A DNA stretch of 64,000 nucleotides. Source: Aphrocallistes beatrix (Eukaryota; Porifera; Hexactinellida; Sceptrulophora; Aphrocallistidae). The DNA is taken from the NCBI GenBank assembly GCA_963281255.1, contig OY725504.1, forward strand, positions 434,001-498,000. Direction: 5' to 3'. Shown here in pieces: positions 22,622 to 34,700 of the stretch. Each line of letters starts with the position of its first letter. Positions within the stretch are counted from its first letter, which is position 1. Below the pieces are notes generated by a model. It worked only from the letters and a program-made list of their open reading frames with translations, did not search any database and was not told where the DNA came from. Both the position numbers and the translations under genes were made by a program.

Positions 22622-23696
22622 TTCAACTAAATTGTATTACCAGATAAATATATAAATATTGTGATATATTTGTATATAATTAAGTAATTAATATTTAGAT
22701 GCGTAGTCTATAACCTAATTAGTACTTTCAATGATTAATAAAACTTTCAATCATTCTCAATGAGTCTAGCCTTAAATTTCTGCTAAAATTATCAAATGGC
22801 AATTTATTAAAATTTGTGATATTCAATCAGTGGATATCTGTATCACAGAAGACGAATGAATAAATTCCACATTGTGCAAACTTGGAATGTTTTTATACAT
22901 CTGAATTATAGTGGTTAGTAGCGTAGTGACTCATTGTAAAAATTTTAAATAATACCTACAAATTTCACGCGTTATAGCTATGTAAAGAGGATGAATAGAA
23001 TAACAGAGTGCGTTGAAACAAAAGAAATATTGCTTCCAGATTGGGCTGGAATTTAAATCTAAATTCATAGAAATAACCAATTTTAGACTTGGAAAGATAT
23101 TTTAGTATTTGAAACGTAATTTTTACACCTCGCTAGGAAAGGTGTTAATCAACATGGTTGTCCTTGGAATGTGTCGCGTCATTTCCGGTTTAAGCCATTT
23201 TGGGCGGGGAAGCCATAAAAATTTGGGGTATTTACTATAAATAGGAAAATCCCAAGGGCAACCGTGGGTTTATACCAATCAGATTGTACCATTTTATAAT
23301 ACATAGCTCAAATTATGCTCAAAATATGACTGGAAATTAATACATTATGTTCAAACATTTTATGACGGGAAATTAACACATTATGTTCAAACATTTTGGA
23401 ATGTATGTATGGTATATTAACTAGTCTCCTCCAAAACTTGACCTTCAAAAAATATATTTGTCCCCAGAACAGAAAACTCAGATATTCTATTATAGCACAA
23501 TATAATGCTCTATTATATATAGTATATAATAGCATCAGGATGTTCTATTATTTCAATATTGCTCTATTAACAACCAATCTTCAGGTCCCAGGTGAAGATT
23601 TTGTGTTAATTATGTTCTCTTATTAGCAACTTCGCGTATTAGCAACCATTTATGAGCAAAACTGTTGAGTTGCTAATAGGCGAATTCCATTGTAAT

Positions 23697-23933
23697 AGCA
23701 TCAGGGTGTTCTATTATTTTATACAATAGCATAAGGATGTTCTAATTATAGTATATAATATCATCAGGATGTTCCATTATAGTATATAATATAATCAGGA
23801 TGTTCTAATTATAGTATATAATATCGTCAGGATGTTCCATTATAGTATATAATATCATCAGGATGTTCTAATTATAGTATATAATATCATCAGGATGTTC
23901 TAATTATAGTATATAATATCATCAGGATGTTCA
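23697..23933. repeat. Minisatellite, about 32-33 bp units, about seven copies
   Basis: The core unit contains ATCAGGATGTTC and ATTATAGTATATAATATC, alternating TTCTAAT and TTCCATT variants. Scattered single units occur just upstream, from about 23525. Confidence 0.85.
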
Positions 23934-24503
23934 TCGAACCGACCCTCCTCCAATACCTTCTCTCGTGGCCATTCATCCAATAGAACTCGATAATAATTAT
24001 AATATGTATGTACATTTCTAGCTAAGTAATTAACTACAAATTATTGCTCTTGATTGTGTCTAAATATCCAATTACAGTACTTGGTGGTTTAATAGCCTTC
24101 CAATATTCAAATATTAAAACTTGAGAGAAGAGTGAACGAAGTAACATAGTGAAACGAATACAAAGCATTTAGTTAATATACAACCAATTCCGTGGTTACT
24201 ATTAGACAACCCATTCTAGTCATACTATCTATCATATATGCTCTCGATAAAAGGCATTGATGTCATCATGATACAGATTGCATTTTCTAATGTTATAGTG
24301 CTAGCATCATGCTTTCATAGATTTACTATATGATAGACGCCATATATCAAATATCCAAGCATTATTATAACACGTGTGCAAATAGGTAATGCTCTGGTAA
24401 AATGATCTGATCCGCTTAGAATTAAGCATCTCCTGTACTGGGAGCTGCACTAAAAATTGCAACGTGCAATCGCATTGTGTTAAAAATGCATGCACTTTTT
24501 CCA

Positions 24504-24510
24504 TATAAAT
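24504..24510 (+). promoter_or_regulatory. Candidate TATA box of LOX2
   Basis: TATAAAT 54 bases before the ATG, inside TTTTTCCATATAAATAATG, which is repeated before LOX3 and LOX4 at 53 bases. It defines a type B promoter. Confidence 0.5.
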
Positions 24511-24557
24511 AATGTTTGAAATGTGTATAATGTGTATAGTAATAAAAACTACTTGAA

Positions 24558-27500
24558 ATGTCAATATACAACTCAATTCCCATTGCAGACTGCTCTATCA
24601 ACAAGTATGAGGGATTCAAGAAATATAAAGACACCAATAAGGAGCCACTAACGCAAGAGGTAGTTTTAGAATTGCCTCCGTTCAACCTCCAACCCAAAAG
24701 TGAGTTAACAATTAAAATCGGAGTCGTAATTATTAACCCATTCATATAAAATAATGTTTATTATAATATATAATCTTTACTAAGACTTGTCATTTTAGAT
24801 GAAAATCCAGATCACCATTACTATGGAGTCCGCATAGTAACAGGAAGTCAGTTAGGAAGCTCACATGACAGCACTGTATCTGTGGAACTAATCGGAGATG
24901 TCGGAAAAACTGGAAAGATTTGGATCGGTAGCTACTTCAACTGGCTTCATTCGTCTGAAGATACCTACGACGATTACATCATTGAGTGTGAAACAGATTT
25001 GGGAGAGGTACAACTTGTAACAATTTCAAACGATAGTGCAAGATTCTATGAGAGTAGTGCGAATTGGTTCGTAGACTTTACTTATGTGATCAACCTTAAG
25101 AGCAAGTTGGAACAGAACTTTCCTTGCTACCACTGGCTTGGAGATGGAGATGAACAAACTAATTCTGCTAGCACAGGTAAATATTGGATCATACTTCTTT
25201 AAGCAAGATTTATTAGTTCTATTTCACTCAAAAATAAGAATTCGTGCTGGTATAAAGCCATAAATTTGCAATTACACCTCATTCGTGTGCCATTAATTGT
25301 CTATTAACACTTTCAAACGCGCTTCGCTTGCTTGCGCTGCGCGGCTGGATAATATCCCCAAATTCGTCAGTCTTACTGTTACAATCGATATCACTTTTTT
25401 ATTTTTGATGCATAATGATGACGTCATAACAGTGATAACTCTTCATTTTTTATGATAGTTGTATTATATGAGAGAGATATTAATGTACTCATTTTATCAA
25501 AATTTCAGGCTTTGATCACCTAAAATGGCTGAGTTATAGTCTAAATACAGTAAGGGTCGCTTATTATGAACCCACTTAATATGAACATTCTTTTATTATG
25601 AACTATTCTCCTGGTCCCAACTTCATTTTTTAGATAGAATTTGTATTGTATTTCTATTATGAACAGATTTTTTGGTCCCCTGGTGGTTCACAATAAGCGA
25701 CCCTGACTGTATATATAAATACGAGTATATATCAATCGAGTTATAATAGTAAGGATGAATAAATACAGTATTCCAATCTTTCTCATTTTTAGGAATTCTG
25801 AGATCTGCTGAAAGTAATCGTATAATCGAGGAACAGAGATTCAATCAGGTCCAGGAGAGAAGAAATCAGTATATCTGGGAATTCTTTCCAGATGTTGGGT
25901 ATCCATCAGCCATGACTATGCATGAGAAACATCCATTGGATGAAGCATTTGAACGTGTGAAGCAGATTAATTTCATTGATAATCTAGCAACAAGCGGTAT
26001 TTTGGCCAATGGGAGAAGTATTTGGTTGAAAATTAATCACCTAATTGAAAATGCCTTTGGTTCTTATGAAGCACTAGGGACTCAATCAATGCATAGTCTC
26101 CATAATTTCTACACAATTGCGAAAGGCCTTGTAGATAAATCTTCCTCAGGAGTGGAAATGAATAATCAGGAAATGCTCGTTGCTTATGAAACGTATCGAT
26201 TCGCTAGTGATGTGCACTTTGGAGAGCAGATCCTGAACGGAGTTAATTGTGTTGTCGTGAAGAAATGCAATACTCTACCAGACAACTTCCCTGTGACCAA
26301 TGAGATGGTACAGCCGTTTCTTAACAATCAACAAACATTGGAGCGGGCAATAAAGGTAAATTTTCTTATACTCATTACTACAAGTGGAAAATACATAATG
26401 TAAAGAATGCCAAATTTTTCCATTTGTCCTAAAATCCACTATTTCTAAAAAGCCATTTTTAAAAGTGAAAACATCCTATACGCTTCCTTATCGCAGGATT
26501 AATTATTCCAGTAGGAAAATTTGTCAAGACTAATCCTATCCGCATAAGTGTATTACAGTTTACCATTATCTGCAATTTCGTGACTATTTCTATGAGTATA
26601 TATGTTGCAGTGTAAATGCGAAACTGGTGTATTCGCGAATACACCGGTGGATTCGCGAATACACTGACTATAGTTGGTGGATTCGCGAATACACCGGTGC
26701 AAATGCGAAACCTTTTTATCTTAAATCTTAAGGTTGATTTATATTTCTCATAAGAACAACTAGATTACAACAAAACTTTTAATCAAGATCAATGAATGTA
26801 AAACCTTATTCTAAATCGTTTTCATGTAATCTTCAAGCATGATAAATTATTCTTACATTACATACATCACTCCTCATGCTATGCTACGTATATTATTTGC
26901 TTTTTGGTATGTTTTTGAAACTTTACTTTCTCGTGCCAAAAATGTAGTTGTATAGTAGCTTTGAAAACATGTTGTTTACATCATCTTACTGTCAAATTTT
27001 TAGTTATGAAACAGCTGAGTATTACTACTAATAGTGTAAATACTACGTATTTCCTTTGAGTTATATATTAACCTACCATAAGATTTAAGATAAAAAGGTT
27101 TCGCATTTGCACCGGAGTTTTCGCGAATCCACCAACTATTCAGTGTATTCGCGAATCCACCAGTTTCGCATTTACACTGCAACATATATAAGCGAAATAC
27201 AAGTAGAGATGTACCATGGAAATTTGTATAACACAGTAATCGAGTCAATAATCCATTCAAATTATTCCGCATTCAGCAGCATCCTATTTTATCTGTCATA
27301 AATTATTTTCTTCTAGGATGATCGTATTTACATATGTGACCTGAGTCAAATTATGCACGGAGTTCCCTGCAAAGAAAACCATTACTGTGCTGCTCCACTC
27401 TGCCTCCTTTACGTCAACGGGAGCAATCAGTTAGTTCCTATAGCGATACAGTTGAAGAGAGACATAGCAGCAGACAATCCCATATTCTTACCATCAGACG

Positions 27501-29097
27501 ATAGGATGGATTGGCTGTTAGCAAAGATGTACTATTCCTCTGCTAGTGCGCAGGTATGTTACTAATTAGTACTATATTGATTGTATAAGAATAGCTAAAA
27601 AACTTGATTAGATGCAAGTTTTGAGCAATAATGTATACATATACTCGTATATAATGATACATTCCATTTCTCCATTACAGCATCATCAGCTATCCACTCA
27701 CTTCATATCCTGTCATGCAGTCATGGAAGCATATGGTGTGGCTACAATGAGGAATCTCCCTGATGCACATCCAGTGTACAAACTACTACGACCTCATTTC
27801 CGTTACACGATGGCTATAAATCAGGCAGCACGTAGTAGCCTCATTAATGACGACGGAATTATAGACCAGTTATTCTCAATCGGAGGTGAAGATAGCTCAT
27901 CAGGAAAAGCTGAGTTAGTGAGAAGGACCAACGCTATCTATGATGTGCACTGGACTAACATAAGAAAAGATTTAGATGCACGAGGAATTTCTCCAGATGA
28001 CAGTAAGAAACTTCCCAACTACTTCTACAGAGATGATGGAGTGAGACTTTGGGATGCAATCGAAACGTTTGTAGCTTCAATTCTAGATATATTTTACACA
28101 AACGACAAATCCGTAGAAGATGACAGTGAGCTGAAAAACTGGGTTGAAGACATTCATCAAAATGCATTCCCTGAATTCAAAGGAAACAAAAGCGGCCGTG
28201 GTTTTCCAGATAAAATCACTACTAAGAAGATGCTAAGCGAGTACTGCACACTGATCATGTTCACTGGGTCTGTTCAGCACTCTGCAGTCAACTTTGGACA
28301 GTTCCAGACTTACGGCTACGTACCAAATGCTCCAATGAGCATGAGGATGCCTCCTCCGTCCAAGAAAGGAGAGAGGACTCATACAGATCTACTCAACACA
28401 CTACCAACTACTTTATCAACTGGATTAGCTGTTACTGTAACCTGGACTCTATCACAATTCAGTCCAGACGAAGTAAGTTATTTATTGAATATTCGCCTCA
28501 TTTGAAATAATTTTAAGGTAGTGGCTAGAGTGCAAGCAAAATATTTGAGACTATCATGTTTTTTTTATGGCAAGATGCGTCAGGTCCACAAATTTTACCA
28601 ATAGAAAGGAAGATTAAAAATAAGTGATTAAGAATCCTAATTAATAATATTAGGAAACTCAATTCTGAACAGTTTCTAGCGTTTGAATTTAGAATGGAAA
28701 ATTTAGGAATTTTCCGCTTCAGAATAGTCTGACTATTTACAAATTTTTGCCTCGTCAAGTACCTTTTGGTATCTTTTTCCATGATATATCTTTCATATTT
28801 AAAACAACGTCTGCTTCCAGCACTTTCGATAACTGTATCTATTATTCCGTTGCTGGCACTTGGTTTATTTCTCATATATCTCTTTGATCTCCATTTTATC
28901 TCCATATATCTATATAGATATATCTCGGTGGTTACCCGACTATGTGGTATACAGAACAGAAAGCAAAGGACTGCGTCACTAACTTCCTAGATCAGCTGAA
29001 ACTCCTGAATGAGGATATTGAGAAGAGAAATGAGATGCTTGATATCCCCTATAGGTATCTGTTATCAACTCAATGCCCAAACAGTATTACCATTTAG
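24558..29097 (+). CDS. LOX2: arachidonate-type lipoxygenase (type B), 763 aa
   Basis: Exons: 24558-24699, 24799-25176, 25793-26355, 27317-27553, 27681-28472, 28918-29097; phases agree. PLAT domain in exons 1-2, LOX catalytic domain in exons 3-6. Iron ligands: His442, His447 (HQLSTH), His640, Asn644 (QHSAVN) and terminal Ile763. Ala is at the Coffa-Brash position (YTMAIN). The type B hallmarks are an exon 1 of 142 nt (133 in type A), an exon 3 of 563 nt (566 in type A) and the tail YLLSTQCPNSITI. Intron 2 carries a pogo-like insertion (25548-25709) and intron 3 a large inverted-repeat element (26601-27188). LOX4 lacks both, so LOX4 is close to the pre-insertion state. Biochemical role as for LOX1. 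Confidence 0.92.
25548..25709. mobile_element. Pogo-like element in LOX2 intron 2, with empty site in LOX4
   Basis: CAGTAAGGGTCGCTTATTAT at the left and AATAAGCGACCCTGACTG at the right, TA on both sides. LOX4 intron 2 has the same flanks joined at a single TA (about 42617), so the TA duplication is read directly. Confidence 0.85.
26601..27188. mobile_element. Large inverted-repeat element in LOX2 intron 3
   Basis: Arms of about 120 bp start TATGTTGCAGTGTAAATGCG and are mirrored at the right. Each arm contains repeated ATTCGCGAATACACC-type units and ends in a shared AAGATAAAAAGGTTTCGCA segment. LOX4 intron 3 lacks it. The target duplication is TA or TATA; the palindromic flank makes it ambiguous. 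No coding capacity. Confidence 0.75.
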
Positions 29098-30367
29098 GAT
29101 TTTGAGTGCCTGTGTGTGTTTGTGTGTGTGATTTTATCTTTTATTGACTATACACTTGCATGAGATTTAAAATATTTTACTTTCTCTCATATTGTTCAAT
29201 ATTTCAATCATTCAGTTCTGTATAATGAAATCAAACATTTTCATGAATATGTCAAAGTGAATTCATATACGTACATATCTTCACACAATTTGAAGAATTT
29301 TGAAAAATATCCTAGAGACTAGCTTCCAACGGTTGACATGGGGTTTTCAGGGGTATAGATTTCGAACATCATATTTTTGAGTAAATTTGATAATTCATTT
29401 GTTTACCTTTGTTTAAATGGAATTAAAGTATGGAACAAAAAGATAATCTAACATGATAGTTCAATTTACAATATTAAATTATTGAGTAACATAATTAATG
29501 AGCAATTTTCGGGTAACCCCAGGCGCCCGCAGGGCGACTCTGCGGACACGCAAAGTGTAGTCATTTATTTTGTATAGAAAAGGTGTGAAAAATTGTTTTC
29601 CATTTTCTTTTGCAGAGGTGTGAAAATTTCGCTTAGATCTTAGAACTGAATCGTAGTCATATCATTTGACACCTACATGCCAATTTTCACATCTCTATGA
29701 CTTCCCAATTCTTCAATCCTAGCATTTTAATATATAAGATACTCTCAAAAAAAGGCTTTGATGTCATGATACAAATTGCATCAACGTTATCGTGCTAGAA
29801 TCATGCATTGGTAGACTTTCTATATGAATAAAGCTTACAAATATCCAACCATATTATAACATGTAAGTAAATGCAATCTGCTGATTTGCTTATAAATATA
29901 TATCTCGTTGTTTGACTACGTGATATTATATAATCAATCAGAACATGCAGTTTTTTTGTATCGTACGAGATGGTGAAATTTTCATACCACAATTATAGTC
30001 ATATGTATTAATGCTAAATCCCTGGATTCTGATTGACTCATATATTTTGAAACCTTTTGTGAGAAAGTGTGATTTTTTTGAGAATTTGGACCCAAATTAT
30101 TTATGACGGGAAATTAACATAATGCTCAAATCATTTATGACGGGAAATTATATCGTTACAAAACTCGACTAGTATGTACCCCTCAGGAAGCGGAAAAAAG
30201 TGCTTACCATCCGTAAGTACGTGCTAACCGAGTTGATATTAGCAATCTATATAATCAATGAATTATGCTTCAGAGAAACGAGTACATACTAACCGAGTTC
30301 TACTGTAATAAACATTATTTTCTATGAATACTAATCACGGCTCGTCTGATTTTAATTGTTAACTCAC

Positions 30368-30480
30368 TTTTGGGTTGGAGATTGAACGGAGGCAATTCTA
30401 AAACTACCGCTTGCGTTAATATATCCTTATTGGTGTCTTTATATTTCTTGAATCCCTCATACTTGTTGATAGAGCAGTTT
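30368..30480 (-). pseudogene. Orphan LOX exon 1 relic (type B)
   Basis: On the minus strand it reads as exon 1 of the type B genes (CSINKYEGFKKYKDTNKD, then VVLELPPFNLQPK) up to an intact GTGAGTT donor, and the intron 1 start is also recognisable. The first about 29 nt with the start codon are missing and replaced by unrelated sequence. No exon 2 follows, so it is a leftover of a lost or rearranged copy. Confidence 0.8.
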
Positions 30481-30527
30481 ATTACTCCATAGATGGGTAG
30501 AATTGCTGTAGATCGATATTTCAGCGT

Positions 30528-31055
30528 CTAAGATTTTAAAAGACGAAATCTATGGAGCCGCCATTGGTCACCCGCTCTCACTTCCATTCTCTCCTCGAAA
30601 CACAAAGCGTTTCTCAAAACACTTTCTCCAGCCTCTTTTACAACTGTAATGAATATGCCTTTTCCTCGTCCTTTCAATGTTCTTGTGACAGCCGCACGCA
30701 GGGCATCCTTACCAGTAGTTCTCGTTTCCTCCTCAAATGCTTGTTTACTAATCTCTTTGATTGTACCTTTGGCAATATCTTTCGATAGCTTTTTCCCAAC
30801 TTCCTTCCCCACGGCCTTCCCTGCTGCTTCCCCTCCTTCTTTTGCCGCAGTCTTTGTTGTCTCTTTAGCAGCCTGAAACGCACCAGCTTTGCCTACAATC
30901 TTTGTTACTTCCTTACCAGTAGATACAAGACCAAAGGTTAAAAGATCGAGCACTATAAATCCAGCACCTATTCCAGCTGAAGTCGTATCTCCGTTTCGAC
31001 AAGCATTACCTACTTCGAAGGCATCTACTATAATAGAGGAACCTGGAAGTGCCAT
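30528..31055 (-). CDS. Uncharacterised Ala/Gly/Lys-rich protein, 175 aa, single open frame
   Basis: Starts at ATG 31053-31055 (MALPGSS); the frame stays open about 11 codons upstream to a stop, so it may instead be part of a spliced exon. Seen in the sequence: a short N-terminal part, one hydrophobic segment at about residues 27-47 (AGIGAGFIVLDLLTFGLV), then a long Ala/Lys/Glu helix-prone stretch with many GK and GKE repeats, and a Trp/Arg-rich end. It is visibly more GC-rich than its surroundings. It is not related to LOX. I do not recognise the family and propose no function. It could be a degenerate exon or a gene brought in with the orphan LOX exon beside it. Confidence 0.5.
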   Translation of the reverse strand: MALPGSSIIVDAFEVGNACRNGDTTSAGIGAGFIVLDLLTFGLVSTGKEVTKIVGKAGAFQAAKETTKTAAKEGGEAAGKAVGKEVGKKLSKDIAKGTIKEISKQAFEEETRTTGKDALRAAVTRTLKGRGKGIFITVVKEAGESVLRNALCFEERMEVRAGDQWRLHRFRLLKS

Positions 31056-31535
31056 GTTAATTGCTACCTCCAACCCAAGCCCAGGATTCCCAGCTCATTT
31101 GATTTGTTGTTGGATGTTCAGATGTTTTCGTTAGACAGAATTGATTAATTCAATAAATCGTGAGAATAAATTCGTATATCTACAAGTATGAGAATTTTGA
31201 AGTAAGGATCCAGAAATAAGTCCTCTGAAACTTGATGTAATGGAACAGTGTATCCCTCCTCCCTCCATCAGTGCAGTCAGAAGCACTGTAAAAGTGGTGC
31301 AGCCATGGCCCCCATGCATACCCACTAGCTGCTCCAGGCCTAGACACTAAATCGATGGATTTCTAAACTTGTTCATGCAAGTTTAATAAATAACTAGAAA
31401 TGCAAATTTTTATAGAGTACCCGGAATCCCTCTTAACGCGAGACAGTTAGTGACATAATGAGATTATTTACTATCTACTTGTACTTGTACATAATATTAT
31501 TCTCCCATAAAATTTAAAAATTTTCTTTATCTACT

Positions 31536-31541
31536 TTTATT
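31536..31541 (-). promoter_or_regulatory. Candidate polyadenylation signal of LOX3
   Basis: AATAAA on the minus strand about 170 bases after the LOX3 stop, in a 3' UTR shared with LOX5 and LOX6, where the same signal is found. Confidence 0.5.
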
Positions 31542-31711
31542 TACAAGTAATACATACAATAAACACTCAATACATATCTAAAAAGGCTAAACTAAACTAT
31601 CAGCACACTCCAAAGTCCCTAAAGGTTCTAACAAGATAGTCTAAGCTACCTACTACAATTATTAACTAAATATAGAAGCACACACACACACACACACGTC
31701 ACTATAAAGTC

Positions 31712-34700
31712 CTATATAGTAATACTGTTGGGACAGTTGCTGGATATTAGGTACCCATAGGGAATATCCAATTTCTCGTTTCTCTCCTTAATCCTTTCAT
31801 TGAGTATCTTCAACTGATCTAGGAAGTTAGTGACGCAGTCCTTTGCTTTCTGTTCTGTATACCACATCATCGGATAGCCACCGAGATATATCTATATAGA
31901 TATATGGAGATAAAATGGAGATCAAAGAGATATATGAGAAATAAACCAAGTGCCAGCAACGGAATAATATATACATTTATCTAAAGTGCTGGCAGCAGAC
32001 TTTTGTTCTAAAAATGAAAGGTATATCATTAGAAAAAGATTTGGAAAAACATTCATTTTCTCGTAGAAAATAATTTAGTTACTACGTACCAAAAATATCA
32101 AAAGGTACTTGACGAGGCTTTTTCAGGTAAAGATTTGTAAATAATCTATTCTGAAGTTGAAACTATCTAAATCCTTCAAACGCTAGAAACTGTTCAGAAT
32201 TGAGTTGCCTAATATTATTACTTAAGCTTCTTAAATACTTATTTTTAATCTTTCTTCCTATTGGTCCAGAAGTATTGTAAATGATGAATTTAGGTGTGCT
32301 TAAAGGCAAAGTCAAATTTGTGGACCTTACGTATCATGCCTTCAAAATAACATTATAGTCTGAAATCTTAAAGTACTGCTACGGCACTTCATGGCAATAA
32401 CAGAGCGTCGTACTCTAGCTACTCCCTTAAAATTATTTCAAATGAAGCGAATATTCGATAAATAACTCACTTCATCTGGACTGAATTGCGATAGAGACCA
32501 GGTTACAGCAACAGCTAATCCAGTTGACATCGTAGTTGGAAGAGTGTTGAGTAGATCTGTATGAGTCCTCTCTCCTTTCTTGGACGGAGGAGGCATCCTC
32601 ATGCTCATTGGAGCATTTGGTACGTAACCGTAAGCCTCGAATTGTCCAAAGTTGACTGCAGAGTGCTGAACAGACCCAGTGAACATGATCAGTGTGCAGT
32701 ACTCGCTTAGCATCTTCTTAGTAGTGATTTTATCTGGAAAACCACGGCCGGTTTTATTTCCTTTGAATTCAGGGAATGCGTTTTGATGAATATCTTCAAC
32801 CCAGTTTTTCAGCTCACTGTCATCTTCTACAGCTTCGTCGTCTGTGTAAAATATATCAAGAATTGAAGCTACAAACGTTTCAATTGCATCCCAAAGTCTC
32901 ACTCCATCATCTCTGTAGAAGTAGTTAGGAAGTTTCTCATTGTCATCTGGAGAAATTCCTCGTGCATCTAAATCCCTTCTTATGTTAGTCCAGTGCACAT
33001 CATAGATAGCGTTAGTCCTTCTAACAAACTCAGATTTTCGTGATGAGTCACCTTCACCACCGATTGAGAGTAGCTTGTCTATAATTCCGCCGTCATTAAT
33101 GAGGCGACTACGAGCAGCAGAGTTTATAGCCATCGTGTAACGAAAATGAGGTCGTAGTAGTTTGTACACTGGATGTGCATCAGGGAGATTCCTCATTGTA
33201 GCCACACCATATGCTTCCATAGCTGCATGACAGGATATGAAGTGAGTGGATAGCTGATGATGCTGTAATGGAGAAATAGAATGTATCATTATATATACAA
33301 TATGTATTGCTATTCTTATACAATCAATATAGTACTAATTAGTAACATACCTGTGCACTAGCAGAGGAATAGTACATCTTTGCCAACATCCAATCAATCC
33401 TATTGTCTGATGGTAAGAATATGGGATTATCAGCCGTTATGTCTCTCTTCAACTGTATCGCTATGGGAACTAACTGATTGCTCCCGTTGACGTAAAGAAG
33501 GCAGAGTGGAGCAGCACAGACTTGTTTTTCTCTGCAGGGAATTCCATGCATAATTTGGCTCAGGTCGCATATGTAAATTCGATCATCCTAGAGGAAAATA
33601 ATTTATAACATATAAAATAGGATGCTACTGAATACGGGTAAATTTGAATGGATTATTGACCCGATTATTGTATTACGTCTCTATTTCGCTTATAATTATT
33701 TGTAGAAATTGCAATGAAATTGCAGATCACGGTGAACTGTAATACATTTATGCAAATAGAATAAGCACTGACAAATGTTCCTACTGTGGAATAACTAATC
33801 CTGCGATAAGGAAGCGTATAGGACGTGTTTACTTTTTAAAATGGCTTTTTAGAAGTATTGGATTTTAGGACAAAGGCAAAATTTGGCATATCTTTACATT
33901 ATGTATTTTCCACTTGTAGAAATGAGTATAAGAAAATTTACCTGCATTGCCTGCTCTAATGTTTGTTGGTTGTTAAGAAACGGCTGTACCATCTCATTGG
34001 TTACAGGGAAATTGTCTGGTAGAGCATTGCATTTCTTCACGACAACACAATTAACTCCGTTCAGGATCTGCTCTCCAAAGTGCACATCACTAGCGAATCG
34101 ATACGTTTCATAAGCAACGAGCATTTTCTTATTATTCATTTCTGCTCCTGAAGAAGATTTATCTACGAGGCCTTTCGCCATTGTGTAGAAATTATGTAGA
34201 CTATGCATTGATTTAGTTCCTAGTGAATCATTGGAAGCGAAGACCTTTCCAATTTGGTGATTAATTTTCACCCAAATTCCTCCCCTCTTGGCCCAAGTAC
34301 CGCCTGTTTCTAGATTATTAGTGAAATTAATCTGCTTCACACGTTCAAATGCTTCATCCAACGGAAGATGCTCATGCATAGTCATGGCTGATGGATACCC
34401 AACGTCTGGAAAGAATTCCCAGATATACTGATTCCTTCTCTCCTGGACCTGATTGAATCTCTGTTCCTCGATTATACGATTACATTCAACAGATCTCAGA
34501 ATTCCTAAAAATGAATAAGATTGGAATACTGTATTTATTCCTCCTTACTATTAAAACTCGATTGATATATACTAGTATTTATATGTATCTAGACTATAAC
34601 TCAGCCATTTTAGGTAATCAAAGCCTGAAATTTTGATAAATGTGTACATTAATATATCTCTCTTATAATACAACTATCATAAAAAATGATGACTCATCAC

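Larger units (their letters stand above)
22622..24557. other. Divergent intergenic region between LOX1 and LOX2
   Basis: Both promoters should lie here. On the LOX1 side a stretch at about 22800-22860 matches the LOX6 upstream sequence (GTCTTCTGTGATAC and CACTGATTGAATATCAC on the minus strand), and a TATAAAAA-like site lies at about 22889-22896. The middle holds a minisatellite at 23697-23933. No gene is supported. Confidence 0.65.
29098..31711. other. Convergent intergenic region between LOX2 and LOX3
   Basis: Holds the LOX2 3' flank, AT-rich DNA, a worn pogo-like element at about 30168-30306, an orphan LOX exon 1 (30368-30480, minus), an unrelated open frame (30528-31055, minus), and from about 31130 to 31400 sequence homologous to the 3' flank of LOX6 (about 61400-61600). 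Confidence 0.7.
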
